A DNA stretch of 64,000 bases from JAFLCM01 sp964510955 (GTDB taxonomy: Bacteria > Planctomycetota > Phycisphaerae > Phycisphaerales > UBA1924): the NCBI GenBank assembly GCA_964510955.1, contig CAZEDW010000003.1:62001-126000 (forward strand), written 5' to 3'. The translations under genes were made by a program, and so were the position numbers. Positions within the stretch are counted from its first letter, which is position 1. Each line of letters opens with the position of its first letter. The notes below the pieces were generated by a model. It had not been told where the DNA came from and did no database searches. It saw only the letters and a list, made by a program, of their open reading frames with translations. Below are positions 7,710 to 16,147 of this stretch, piece by piece.

Positions 7710-10700
7710 TTACTCCTGCTCGAACCGCTCGTGCGCCCGGCGCTTGGCCTTGAGCAGCTCGGCGGTCTGGGCCGGCCCGACGCCCGGCTCCGCGCCGGTG
7801 TCCGTGTCCTGGGTGCGCGGGTCGGGCTGGCCGGCCTTGGCCCGGAGCAGCCGCTCCCTCAAGCGCGCGCCGCGGGACTCGGCTTCGGCCTGCTGCTGCT
7901 CCCGGCGGGCGCGCTCCAGCTCATCCTCGATGTCGCGGCGCTGGTCCGGCGTCAGCCCCGGCGGCGCAGGAGAGGCCTCGTCCGCGCTCCGCGCCACGGC
8001 GTTCGCGCCGGAGTCCACGGCCTGGCGCAGGCCGGCAACCGTCGCCGCCGCCCGCTCGGCGGCGCGCTCCACGGCCTTCGATCCGTACTCGCGCACCGCC
8101 GCCCGCCAGCGCGCATCGATCAGCCGGTCCCACGCCACCTTGCGCGTGCCGATGTCCAGAAGCAGAACCAGGACGGACCAGACCAGCAGCGTCCGCCACA
8201 AGGGGGTCGCCGCCGGCGTCGGTTTCAGCCCGCTTCGGTCGAAGACCGCGCTCGTTTCGGGCGAGCCGATGTCCAGCACGCGTCCGCCGGTGATGCGGGC
8301 GATGCGTTCCATCAAGGCGATGTTTGATTTCAGGTTGCGCAGCTCCGGCCCGCTGGTGAGCACGGTCCCGCCGATGAGCGGCGCCAGCCTGCGCGCACCC
8401 GCCGAGGGTGAGAGGGCCACGATGTACTGCCCGGACTGCACCACCGTGGTCGAGGCCTCGTACGTCCCCGGGCCGGTCTGCGAGAGCTTGATGTCCACGC
8501 TCGATCCGTCGGGCGTGTAGACGGTGCCGGGGACGCTGAGCATGTCCATCGGTTTGCCGTCATCGTCGGCCGCGTCGAGGCGCACTTTCAGCGTGTCGCC
8601 CAGGGCCTGCACCGTCAGCTCGCTGTTGGTTCGGGAGCTCGGGCGTGCCACGGCGCGAACCAGCCGCGTCCAGAACTGCTCGTAGCCGGGCCAGTCCAGC
8701 CAGCGCGCCGCCCAGCGGTGAGCATCGGACGTGAACGCGGCGACCTGCCCGCGCCCAGCCACCCAGTGGGCCAGCACGGGGTCGCCCTCGGGCGTGACCA
8801 TCGGCACCGCGGCCTTCGAGCCCGGACGCGCGCGTGTCAGCACAAGCCCCCCCAGTTGCGGGATCGACCCGAGCGATTCCACCAGCGGCGAGCCGGCCCC
8901 CACGAGCCGCGGGGTGAAGGGCGACTCCTTGACCAGGGGCTTGCGGGTGATCCGGACCTCCTTCACGAATATCCGGGGCAGCACCGAGGGGTCCGCGACA
9001 CGGTAGAACTTTCCGCCCCCCATGGAAGCCGCACGCGACAAGGCCGCCTCGTCCACGTCGTCACCCACGCCGATGGTCGAGACCGTCATCCCGCGCTTGC
9101 GCAGATCCGCGGCCACGGGCCCCAGGTCGGCGTGCTGCTCGTCCTGCCCGTCGGTCAGCAGGATGACGTGCTTCACCTGCGACTTGACCGGATCGAGCAA
9201 GCGCCCCGCCAGCGCTAGCGCCGGCGCGATGTGCGTCCCGCCCCCTGACCCGATCGCGCGCACGGCGTCGGCGTTCCGCGCTGAATCCGTATTGCGCCCC
9301 GCCGGGATGACAACCTCCGGGTCGGTGTTGAAGCCGATCACGCACACCACGTCGGTCTTGTCGAGCGTGCGGATGGCCAGCGCCGCGCTCTCGTTGGCGA
9401 TCTGCTGCTTGGACATCGAGCCGCCGCCCAGCGTGAAACGCATCGAACCCGAGTTATCCAGCACCAGCGCCACGGCGGCCGGGGGCGCGATCACGTCCTC
9501 GGGAAGGTCCAGGCGCACCGGGAGCACGGCCTCCAGCGGCGTTCCCTTCCAGCCCCCCGCACCGAACGAATCCGGGCCCCCCACCATCACCAGGCCGCCG
9601 CCGAGCTTGGTCACATAGTCGGCCAGCAGGGCCTGAGTCCCCCGCGCCACCGCCTCGGCGGGCACGTTTTCCAGCACGATCAGGTCGAAGGCGTTCAGCG
9701 CCAAAAGGTCATCGGGCAACTGCTCCGGCGCGACCGTGAGCGTCTCGATACCCGCCCGGTCCAGCGTGCGGGCGAGCACCCCGGGCTGACCCCCGGCCCC
9801 GGACGACGTGCCGCTCACGCCGTCCACCATCAGGACGCGACCCTTGCCGGGGGTGACGGTGAACGCCTTGCTGCGGTTGTTGCCGGGCAACTGATCAAAC
9901 GCGGGGTTGTCGGGAACGAACACCGGCTCGAAGCGGTGCAGCGTGGCCTCGGCGAGAGGGACATCGATCGTCTCGACGGTGCGCCCCGGCTCGAGCGTGA
10001 GGCGGCGACCGGTCCCCTCCCCGGCGCCGTTGATGTCCAGCGGGCGCCCCTCGTAGAGCAGCTCGAGCGTTCCCTGGGCACGGTCGGTCGCGCGCAGCAC
10101 GACTCGAACCGGGACGGTGGCCCCCTGGCGCGCCTGGGGCGGCGCGTCGACGCTTTCCACAATCACCTCGTGCCCGACCGAGTACGCCAGCGGGATCACA
10201 TCGACGCGCACGCCGGCGGCCGCCAGTTCCTCGGCGGCCGCCGCCGCGTCGCCGGTGGTCTGGTTGCCGTCGGAAATCAAGACAATGCGCCGGCTCGCTC
10301 CGGCGGGGAACATCGCCCGCGCCATCCCCAGCGCCGCGGCGATATCGGTCCCATCGGTGGTGCGCTGGTCGAACGACGGCGGCTCGATCCTCGCCGACGT
10401 CGGAACCTCGAGAGCCAGCGGCGCACCGTCGAACGAAATCACCCCGAGCAAGTCGTCGGGGATCCGCCGAGCCTGGGCGCCCTCGATCCAGCGTCGCACG
10501 CTTCCCGACCACCCCAGCGGCCGGCCCTTGTCGTCAGCCGGCCACCGGCCGAACCGGTCCGCCAGCAGTCGTGCCGAGTCCGAGGCATCCACCGCCACCA
10601 CCACCGCGACGCGGTCAGTGGTGCGTACCGCCGAGGCGCCCGCCAGCATCATCGCGATCAGCGCCATCAGCAGCGCGCGCAGCACAATCGCCGACCACCG

Positions 10701-10805
10701 GCGCGCCGACGACATCCCCGCGAGCCAGCGCCACCCCACCCACCCCAGCGGCAGGGCCGGCAGCGCCGCCAGGAGCCACCAGGGCTGTTCAAACGTCACG
10801 GGCAC
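7710..10805 (-). CDS. Large membrane protein with two VWA domains and a glutamine-amidotransferase-like domain
   Basis: The GTG at 10805 gives a 1031-residue protein. Two N-terminal membrane helices (PWWLLAALPALPLGWVGW; WSAIVLRALLMALIAMML) precede a first VWA-like domain (AVVVAVDASDSARL; VLISDGNQTTGDA). A GATase1-like region follows at about 325-440 (FDLIVLENVPAEAV; GGGLVMVGGPDSFGAGGW). The second VWA domain carries the MIDAS motif in VALVLDNSGSMRF, with the metal site also in ILLTDGQDEQ. A third membrane helix is near residue 900 (LLVWSVLVLLLDIGT), followed by a charged coiled-coil tail. Such proteins are common in planctomycetes near BatA/MoxR genes, but none are seen here. A role in envelope assembly or surveillance is inference. 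Confidence 0.88.
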   Translation of the reverse strand: MPVTFEQPWWLLAALPALPLGWVGWRWLAGMSSARRWSAIVLRALLMALIAMMLAGASAVRTTDRVAVVVAVDASDSARLLADRFGRWPADDKGRPLGWSGSVRRWIEGAQARRIPDDLLGVISFDGAPLALEVPTSARIEPPSFDQRTTDGTDIAAALGMARAMFPAGASRRIVLISDGNQTTGDAAAAAEELAAAGVRVDVIPLAYSVGHEVIVESVDAPPQARQGATVPVRVVLRATDRAQGTLELLYEGRPLDINGAGEGTGRRLTLEPGRTVETIDVPLAEATLHRFEPVFVPDNPAFDQLPGNNRSKAFTVTPGKGRVLMVDGVSGTSSGAGGQPGVLARTLDRAGIETLTVAPEQLPDDLLALNAFDLIVLENVPAEAVARGTQALLADYVTKLGGGLVMVGGPDSFGAGGWKGTPLEAVLPVRLDLPEDVIAPPAAVALVLDNSGSMRFTLGGGSMSKQQIANESAALAIRTLDKTDVVCVIGFNTDPEVVIPAGRNTDSARNADAVRAIGSGGGTHIAPALALAGRLLDPVKSQVKHVILLTDGQDEQHADLGPVAADLRKRGMTVSTIGVGDDVDEAALSRAASMGGGKFYRVADPSVLPRIFVKEVRITRKPLVKESPFTPRLVGAGSPLVESLGSIPQLGGLVLTRARPGSKAAVPMVTPEGDPVLAHWVAGRGQVAAFTSDAHRWAARWLDWPGYEQFWTRLVRAVARPSSRTNSELTVQALGDTLKVRLDAADDDGKPMDMLSVPGTVYTPDGSSVDIKLSQTGPGTYEASTTVVQSGQYIVALSPSAGARRLAPLIGGTVLTSGPELRNLKSNIALMERIARITGGRVLDIGSPETSAVFDRSGLKPTPAATPLWRTLLVWSVLVLLLDIGTRKVAWDRLIDARWRAAVREYGSKAVERAAERAAATVAGLRQAVDSGANAVARSADEASPAPPGLTPDQRRDIEDELERARREQQQAEAESRGARLRERLLRAKAGQPDPRTQDTDTGAEPGVGPAQTAELLKAKRRAHERFEQE

Positions 10806-10847
10806 GCGGGCATCGTAGTGATCCCGGCTGGCTGCAATAATCCGCCG

Positions 10848-11903
10848 ATGCTGGTGCTCGGGATTGAATCATCCTGCGACGAGACCGCCGCCGCCGTGGT
10901 TCGCGACGGACGCGAGGTTCTGTCCAGCGTGGTCGCCTCGCAGCACGAGCTGCACGCCGAGTACGGCGGCGTGGTCCCCGAGATCGCCAGCCGGGCCCAC
11001 GTCGAGCGCATCACCCCGGTCATCGACGCAGCCCTGCGTCAAGCCGGGGTGACGCTGCGAGACATCAACGCCGTCGCGGTCGGGAACCGCCCCGGCCTCA
11101 TCGGCGCGTTGCTGGTGGGCGTCTCGGCCGGCAAGGCGCTGGCGTGGTCGCTGGGCGTGCCGCTGATCGGCGTCGATCACGTGAGGGCTCACCTGTACGC
11201 GGGGCTGTTGGACGGACACCCGGCGGGCGACGCCTGCTTCCCGGCCATCGGCCTGGTGGTCTCGGGCGGGCACACCGCGCTGTTCCACCTCGATTCTGCG
11301 CTGGAGGTCACCCGCCTGGGCGGCACTATCGACGACGCCGCAGGCGAGGCGTTCGACAAGTGCGCCGCCATGCTCGCCCTCGGGCACCCCGGCGGCCCGC
11401 TCGTGGACCGCCTGGCCTCCACCGGCAACGACCGCGCCCATGACTTCCCCGTCAGCCTGCTCGCCGAAGACTCGCTTGATTTCTCCTTCAGCGGCGTGAA
11501 GACAAGCGCCCTCTACGCCATCCGGGGCCAGCCCCAGGTCCGGGGGACGCAGGGCCCGGTGTGGAGCCGCGACGCATCGAACATGAGCGACTCTCAGCGG
11601 GCCGACCTCTGCGCCAGCTTCCAGCGCGCCGTTGTCAGTGCCCTGATTCTCAAGCTGGGACGCGCCCTGGACCGCGCCGAGCGCATCCACTCGGTCTTCG
11701 TCGGCGGCGGCGTGTGCGCCAACTCCAGACTCCGGCGCGAACTGGCGGACCTTGCCCGGCGACGCGGGCTCACGCTGATCATCCCGCCGCAGAAGTACTG
11801 CGTCGACAACGCAGCCATGATCGCCGGGCTGGCGCACGAGCGGATCATCCGCGGCGAGGCGGACGATCTCTCCCTGGCGGCTTCGCCCAGCGGGGCGGTC
11901 TGA
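10848..11903 (+). CDS. tsaD: tRNA N6-adenosine threonylcarbamoyltransferase
   Basis: TsaD transfers the threonylcarbamoyl group from TC-AMP to A37 of ANN-decoding tRNAs, together with TsaB and TsaE. The 351-residue product begins MLVLGIESSCDETA, the family's N-terminal signature. It carries the metal-binding HxxxH (His111, His115 in GVDHVRAHLY), the AVGNRPGLIGALLVG segment and FVGGGVCANSRLR near the end. Length is normal. An open frame continues far upstream but is antisense to the VWA gene; the ATG at 10848 fits the family start. The stop is one base before the start of the next gene, so the two are likely co-transcribed. Confidence 0.97.
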   Translation: MLVLGIESSCDETAAAVVRDGREVLSSVVASQHELHAEYGGVVPEIASRAHVERITPVIDAALRQAGVTLRDINAVAVGNRPGLIGALLVGVSAGKALAWSLGVPLIGVDHVRAHLYAGLLDGHPAGDACFPAIGLVVSGGHTALFHLDSALEVTRLGGTIDDAAGEAFDKCAAMLALGHPGGPLVDRLASTGNDRAHDFPVSLLAEDSLDFSFSGVKTSALYAIRGQPQVRGTQGPVWSRDASNMSDSQRADLCASFQRAVVSALILKLGRALDRAERIHSVFVGGGVCANSRLRRELADLARRRGLTLIIPPQKYCVDNAAMIAGLAHERIIRGEADDLSLAASPSGAV

Positions 11904-11904
11904 C

Positions 11905-12537
11905 ATGACCACCCCGCCCGCCAGAGCCTGGCATCACCCCGCGTGCAGCGACGACGAAACCCTGCTGGCGCAGTGCGACCTCTCCAAGGGCCGCAGGCGC
12001 GGCCCGGGCGGCCAGCACCGCAACAAGGTCGAGACGGCCGTCGAGCTGCTCCACCAGCCCACCGGACTCACCGGGCAGGCCAGTGAGTGCCGCAGCGTCG
12101 CGGACAACAAGCGCCTGGCGCTCCGGCGGCTGCGGCTCACGCTCGCGGTCGAGGCCCGTGCCCCGGTTCCCACGGGCGAGATCGGCTCGGAACTCTGGCG
12201 TTCACGCGTTTGTCATAAGCCCGCTCGCCGCGCCGGACGCCGGGCCGACACGCCGAGCGCCGACCCGGTCTTCAAGGAACTCGGCGTCAAGCTCCGCGTC
12301 GAGGGAGCCGACGCCGGCGCCGGGCGCATCGCGTGCAACCCGGATCACCACGACTACCCCGCGCTGCTCGCCGAGGCGCTCGACGTGATCGCTGGCTCGG
12401 GCTGGGACCCAAAGCCCGCCGCGTTGCGTCTGGGCGTGTCGGCAACGCAGCTTGTCCGCCTGGTCCGGGACCATCCGCCGGCCATGCTGAGGCTCAACCA
12501 GGAGCGTGCCGCGCGGTCGATGCACGCGCTAAAGTGA
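11905..12537 (+). CDS. Release-factor-like GGQ-domain protein
   Basis: The ATG follows the tsaD stop after one base, indicating translational coupling. Residues 20-75 are a class-I release-factor catalytic domain: DLSKGRRRGPGGQHRNKVET contains the GGQ tripeptide (35-37) that triggers peptidyl-tRNA hydrolysis. The rest differs from full RF1/RF2: there is no codon-recognition domain, and a 130-residue helical, basic C-terminal region (LLAEALDVIAGSG; VSATQLVRLVRDHP) takes its place. It resembles stand-alone rescue factors such as ArfB/PrfH, but the long tail sets it apart. A ribosome-rescue role is inferred. Confidence 0.88.
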   Translation: MTTPPARAWHHPACSDDETLLAQCDLSKGRRRGPGGQHRNKVETAVELLHQPTGLTGQASECRSVADNKRLALRRLRLTLAVEARAPVPTGEIGSELWRSRVCHKPARRAGRRADTPSADPVFKELGVKLRVEGADAGAGRIACNPDHHDYPALLAEALDVIAGSGWDPKPAALRLGVSATQLVRLVRDHPPAMLRLNQERAARSMHALK

Positions 12538-12706
12538 CCCGCCATCGCCGGTTTCGCCCTCGGATAGGAAGCCACGCGAGCCGCTAGGGCCGCGCGCGGG
12601 GCGGTTTTCTGGGTCGGTCGCGGGTCCGGCCCAATCTTCACAGTTTTCTGCTTCTCCCGGCCGCACGACCCCTGTACGCTGAGGCCATGAACCCCGAGGT
12701 CCCGGC

Positions 12707-14179
12707 ATGATCGGGTTGGCCAGCATCCTCGCGGTGGCGGTGACGGCGCAGGTGTTCCCGGACAACGCCCGCATCGCCCCGCATGTCAGCGCGGCACGCA
12801 CCCAGCGGATCGCCGTGGTGGGTTTGGGAGATTCCAACGAGCTGTTCGGCGGCGCCGGATGGGACGAGGGCTGGACGGTTGCGCTGCGCAACCGCTACGG
12901 CACCTGGGGCACCGGTCTGCTGTCTCCCGGCGAGGGGCAGGGCGTCGGCGTCGGGGCGGGGTACGGGTGCTGGGCGCAGACGACGGCTGCATCGGGGGCG
13001 TTCCAATACTCGGGCGCACCCCGCTCGCTGGAGCCGTACCTCGATTCGTACGCCGCGATACTCCCGCAGAACTACCTGTACCTTCCCGAAGGCTTCACGG
13101 CGCGGGGGAACATCCTGAGCGGGCTGGCTGTGGGCGGAGCGGCGGGGCTCGACCTGACCGGGGCGCTCCGCTTCAGCTTCGCGTACGGGGTATTCCCATC
13201 GCCCGCGTCGTTCACGGTCGCGGCCCTGACCTCCTCCGGCGTCGCCGCGACGCAGATCGTCCCGTGCTCCGGACCCTGGGGCCCCGCGGTGGGGAGCATG
13301 GACCTGCCCCCCGGCGACAGGCAGCAGTTCATGCGGTTCACGTTCGCGGACCCGAGCGACCAGTACACGGGGCCGATGCTTATCTACTGGATGCAGTTGG
13401 AGCGGCTGGGCCTGAAGACCGGCGCTGCTTTTCACACGCTCTACGGGGGCGGCGGGAAGTCGGCCCGCGACATGGCCGCCGCGCTGACCATTGCGCCTAT
13501 TCAGCAGCTGACGCTGTATTTCAACATGGTCCGAGGCCCCCTGGGTTCGGCTCCCAAGGTCATCGTCCGCATCAACTCGGGCGTCAATGACAGGAGCGAG
13601 TGGGAGCCATCCGTCGGGCACGGCTACCTGCCCGGCGACAGCGCCCCGGCGTTCAGTGACAACGTGGCCACGATCATCGACCGCGTCCGCGCGGTGTGGA
13701 CCGCCAACGACTGGAACCTCGACGAGCTGCGATTCGTCATCGCGGTCTCACACCCGATCGCCGCGGCGGACGACCCCCACCTCATCGCCTACCGCGCGGC
13801 GGCGCGGGCCCTGGCCCGTACCGATCTGCGCGTGGTCGCTGTCGACCTTTCACTGCTCGCGGGCTATCCCGAGATTCTCGCCAACGACTGGTACGACGAC
13901 CACGGCAACGACCCTTACCACCTGCTGGGCCCGGGCGTGCAGGAGATCGCCGCCCGTGAGCTGCGCGCCCTGTCTCGCCCGGCGTGCGCCGAGCCCGCCG
14001 ACCTGGACGACTCCGGGGAGGTGAACACCCACGACATGCTCGCGCTCCTGGAACGGTTCGGCACGAGCGTCACCTACGGGCAGGGAGCGGACATCGTGCC
14101 CTCGGGCGTGATCGACACGGCGGACCTTCTGGCGGTGCTGTCCAAGTTCGGACAGCAGACGTGCAACGCGGAATATTGA
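12707..14179 (+). CDS. Secreted SGNH/GDSL-hydrolase-like protein with C-terminal dockerin-type repeats (paralog)
   Basis: The ATG at 12707 has GAGGT seven bases upstream and opens a short signal-like segment (MIGLASILAVAVTAQV). IAVVGLGDSNELFGGAGW carries the GDSN nucleophile block, and NDPYHLLGPG near residue 405 fits the catalytic Asp/His block. Two calcium-loop repeats end the protein (PADLDDSGEVNTHDMLALLE and a weaker PSGVIDTADLLAVLSKFG). It shares an architecture and many segments with the product of 1218-2744 (FQYSGAP, GGKSARDMA, AVSHPIA). The second repeat lacks the usual DxNxDG acidic start, so it may bind calcium poorly. The substrate is unknown. Confidence 0.86.
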   Translation: MIGLASILAVAVTAQVFPDNARIAPHVSAARTQRIAVVGLGDSNELFGGAGWDEGWTVALRNRYGTWGTGLLSPGEGQGVGVGAGYGCWAQTTAASGAFQYSGAPRSLEPYLDSYAAILPQNYLYLPEGFTARGNILSGLAVGGAAGLDLTGALRFSFAYGVFPSPASFTVAALTSSGVAATQIVPCSGPWGPAVGSMDLPPGDRQQFMRFTFADPSDQYTGPMLIYWMQLERLGLKTGAAFHTLYGGGGKSARDMAAALTIAPIQQLTLYFNMVRGPLGSAPKVIVRINSGVNDRSEWEPSVGHGYLPGDSAPAFSDNVATIIDRVRAVWTANDWNLDELRFVIAVSHPIAAADDPHLIAYRAAARALARTDLRVVAVDLSLLAGYPEILANDWYDDHGNDPYHLLGPGVQEIAARELRALSRPACAEPADLDDSGEVNTHDMLALLERFGTSVTYGQGADIVPSGVIDTADLLAVLSKFGQQTCNAEY

Positions 14180-14203
14180 CCGCACTCACCACCAGCGCGG
14201 GGG

Positions 14204-15427
14204 TCAAGCCGCCACCGCCGCGCACACCCGCTTCGCCGCGTCGGCCAGGTCCGTCGCGGCCTGCATAGTCGGGATGGCCCCTCGCGCGTCGTTGAGGATC
14301 TTCCGCCCGGCATCCACGTTGGTCCCCTCCAGGCGGACCACCAAAGGCACCTTGAACCCCACCTGCTTGGCGGCGTTCACAATCGCCTGGGCGATCACGT
14401 CGCAGCGCATGATGCCGCCGAAGATATTGACCAGAACGCCCTTGACCGACGCGTCGGAAAGGATGATGCGGAAACCCTCGGTGACGGCCTCTTCGGTGGC
14501 CCCGCCGCCGACATCGAGGAAGTTGGCGGGGCTGATGTTCTTGCTCGCGCCGGCATGCTTGATGATGTCCATGGTGGCCATGGCCAGGCCCGCGCCGTTC
14601 ACGAGGCAGCCGATGGCGCCCTCGAGCTGGATGTAGTTGAGGCCGAACTTGGCGGCCTTGAGCTCGTTGGCGTTCTCCTCGGTGGGGTCGAACATGGCCT
14701 GCACCACGGGCTGACGGAACAGGGCGTTGTCATCGAAGTTGAACTTGGCGTCGATGGCGAGCACCTGGCCGTCGGGGTCTTTGGCGGTCGCCGGAGTGAC
14801 GATCAGCGGGTTGATCTCGGCAAGGGAGCAGTCCTTGTCGGCGTAGATTTTCGCCAGCGCGCTCATGATCTTCGCCGCCTGGGCCACCTGCTTGCCCTTG
14901 AAGCCGAGCCGGTAGGCGATGTCGCGGGCCTGGCAGCCCTGAAGGCCGGCGACGGGGTGGATGGGCTGCTTGATGATGGCCGCCGGGTTCTTCTTGGCGA
15001 CTTCCTCGATCTCGACGCCGCCCTCGCTGGAGGCGATCAGCACGTTGCGACGGGTGGCGCGGTCGGTGGTGACGGCGAGGTAGTACTCCTTGGCGATGTC
15101 CACGCCCGCGGCCACGAGCAGCTTCTTCACCTCAAGCCCGCCGGGAGGGGTCTGGGGTGAGACCATCTTGTGCGTGAACATGAACCGCGCAGCGTCCTCG
15201 GCCTCCTGGGCCGAGCGCACGAGCTTGACAAAGCCCGCCTTGCCGCGCCCGCCCGCGTGGACCTGGGCCTTGACGACGACCAGGCCCTTGTCGCCGAGTC
15301 CGGCATCCGCGACCGCCTTTTTGTAGGCGGAGGCGGCGGCCTCGATGGACTCGATCATCTGACCGGGCGGGACGGGGATGCCCGCGTCGGCGAGGAGTTG
15401 GCGGGCTTGGTATTCGTGGATTTTCAT
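14204..15427 (-). CDS. sucC: Succinate-CoA ligase (ADP-forming) beta subunit
   Basis: SucC provides the nucleotide- and succinate-binding half of succinyl-CoA synthetase in the TCA cycle. The protein opens MKIHEYQARQLLADAGIPVP, has the ATP-grasp segment VKAQVHAGGRGKAGFV and the end signature VNIFGGIMRCDVIAQAIV plus VRLEGTNVDAGR. At 407 residues it is slightly longer than the E. coli form (388). No sucD lies next to it, so the alpha subunit must be elsewhere. It is convergent with the SGNH/dockerin gene with only 24 bases between stops, and divergent from two small membrane-protein genes. Confidence 0.97.
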   Translation of the reverse strand: MKIHEYQARQLLADAGIPVPPGQMIESIEAAASAYKKAVADAGLGDKGLVVVKAQVHAGGRGKAGFVKLVRSAQEAEDAARFMFTHKMVSPQTPPGGLEVKKLLVAAGVDIAKEYYLAVTTDRATRRNVLIASSEGGVEIEEVAKKNPAAIIKQPIHPVAGLQGCQARDIAYRLGFKGKQVAQAAKIMSALAKIYADKDCSLAEINPLIVTPATAKDPDGQVLAIDAKFNFDDNALFRQPVVQAMFDPTEENANELKAAKFGLNYIQLEGAIGCLVNGAGLAMATMDIIKHAGASKNISPANFLDVGGGATEEAVTEGFRIILSDASVKGVLVNIFGGIMRCDVIAQAIVNAAKQVGFKVPLVVRLEGTNVDAGRKILNDARGAIPTMQAATDLADAAKRVCAAVAA

Positions 15428-15539
15428 GGGAGGGTGGAACGCGGAGGGGCGGAGGGGGCGGGGACGGCGGGGTTTTGTAGGGTTGGGAAGGTGAGGAAAT
15501 AGTGGCTGGCTTTTGGCTGTGCTAGGGTATCATGGCGGC

Positions 15540-15842
15540 GTGGCGACGCATGAGAACAAGCTGCGCCGCTGGAAGCTCGGCAAGGGGGGGCTTGCGGAGC
15601 TTTGCCCCATCCTGCTTGCGGGGGGTGTGGTCTGCCTGCTTGCTGAGATTCAGCGGTGGCTTGCAGATCCTGGCGAGCATCCGGAGCGTGAGTGGCTGGC
15701 GATGGTAATGTCGACGGGGATGCTTGCTATTACCTGCGTGATGAGCGTGCTGATATTTCGCGCGATGCGGCACGGGCTCTACGACGGTTTCGATCAACGA
15801 TTGCTGCATGGCAGCGATTCAGAGCGGAGCCGCTCGCGGTGA
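15540..15842 (+). CDS. Small membrane protein, first of a coupled pair
   Basis: The ORF is about 100 residues with two hydrophobic helices (LCPILLAGGVVCLLAEI; WLAMVMSTGMLAITCVMSVLI) and a basic start after HENKLRRWKLGKGG. The start is uncertain: GTG at 15540 is used here, while GTG 15519 and TTG 15513 are in the same frame and none has a convincing Shine-Dalgarno site. Its stop overlaps the GTG of the next gene (GTGA), so both are probably translated together. I do not recognise a family. Both members share an ENKL start followed by two membrane helices, so they may be old duplicates. Confidence 0.5.
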   Translation: MATHENKLRRWKLGKGGLAELCPILLAGGVVCLLAEIQRWLADPGEHPEREWLAMVMSTGMLAITCVMSVLIFRAMRHGLYDGFDQRLLHGSDSERSRSR

Positions 15843-16075
15843 AGAAGCCCAATGACACAACCGCGCGGGCGGAGAACAAGCTAGACCTTTGGTTTGTTCT
15901 GGGGGTCGCCATGCCGGTGTTGGGGTTGTTTCTACTGCTGGGGGGGACGTTTTGCGTGAAAGACCTTGGCAGTGACACCTCGCGGCTCATGCGATTGATC
16001 GGAATGGTCTGCACCGGGTGCGCAATCTGGGCGTTCCCTGGCGGCTTGGCTGAACCGAGGCGCTCACGCTTCTGA
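15839..16075 (+). CDS. Small membrane protein, second of a coupled pair
   Basis: The GTG at 15839 overlaps the stop of the preceding gene by three bases. The 78-residue product has a short soluble start (VKKPNDTTARAENKLDL), a helix WFVLGVAMPVLGLFLLLGG and a second weaker helix LMRLIGMVCTGCAIWAF. Lower GC and less biased codon use than its neighbours suggest either weak selection or later arrival. The function is unknown. Confidence 0.45.
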   Translation: MKKPNDTTARAENKLDLWFVLGVAMPVLGLFLLLGGTFCVKDLGSDTSRLMRLIGMVCTGCAIWAFPGGLAEPRRSRF

Positions 16076-16085
16076 GTACACAACA

Positions 16086-16119
16086 GCAAATCGACCGCCA
16101 CCCTGGGCGGTCGACTTGC
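16086..16119. terminator. Hairpin between convergent genes
   Basis: A 14-bp stem (left arm 16086-16099, right arm 16106-16119) with one G-U pair and a 6-base loop lies between the small membrane-protein pair and the PEP-CTERM gene. Neither side has a good U-tract. Confidence 0.55.
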
Positions 16120-16147
16120 TGAAAATACTCGGATGTGGCCTTGCGGT

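Noticed and set aside
9936..10847. 304-codon upstream extension of tsaD
   Set aside because: TsaD proteins begin at MLVLGIESSCDET; the extension is antisense to the VWA gene and Arg/His-rich.
12686..12709. Seven-codon frame MNPEVPA ending on the ATG of the second SGNH gene (ATGA)
   Set aside because: It could act as a leader peptide, but nothing in its sequence or spacing exceeds chance; the GAGGT inside it is simply the ribosome site of the main gene.
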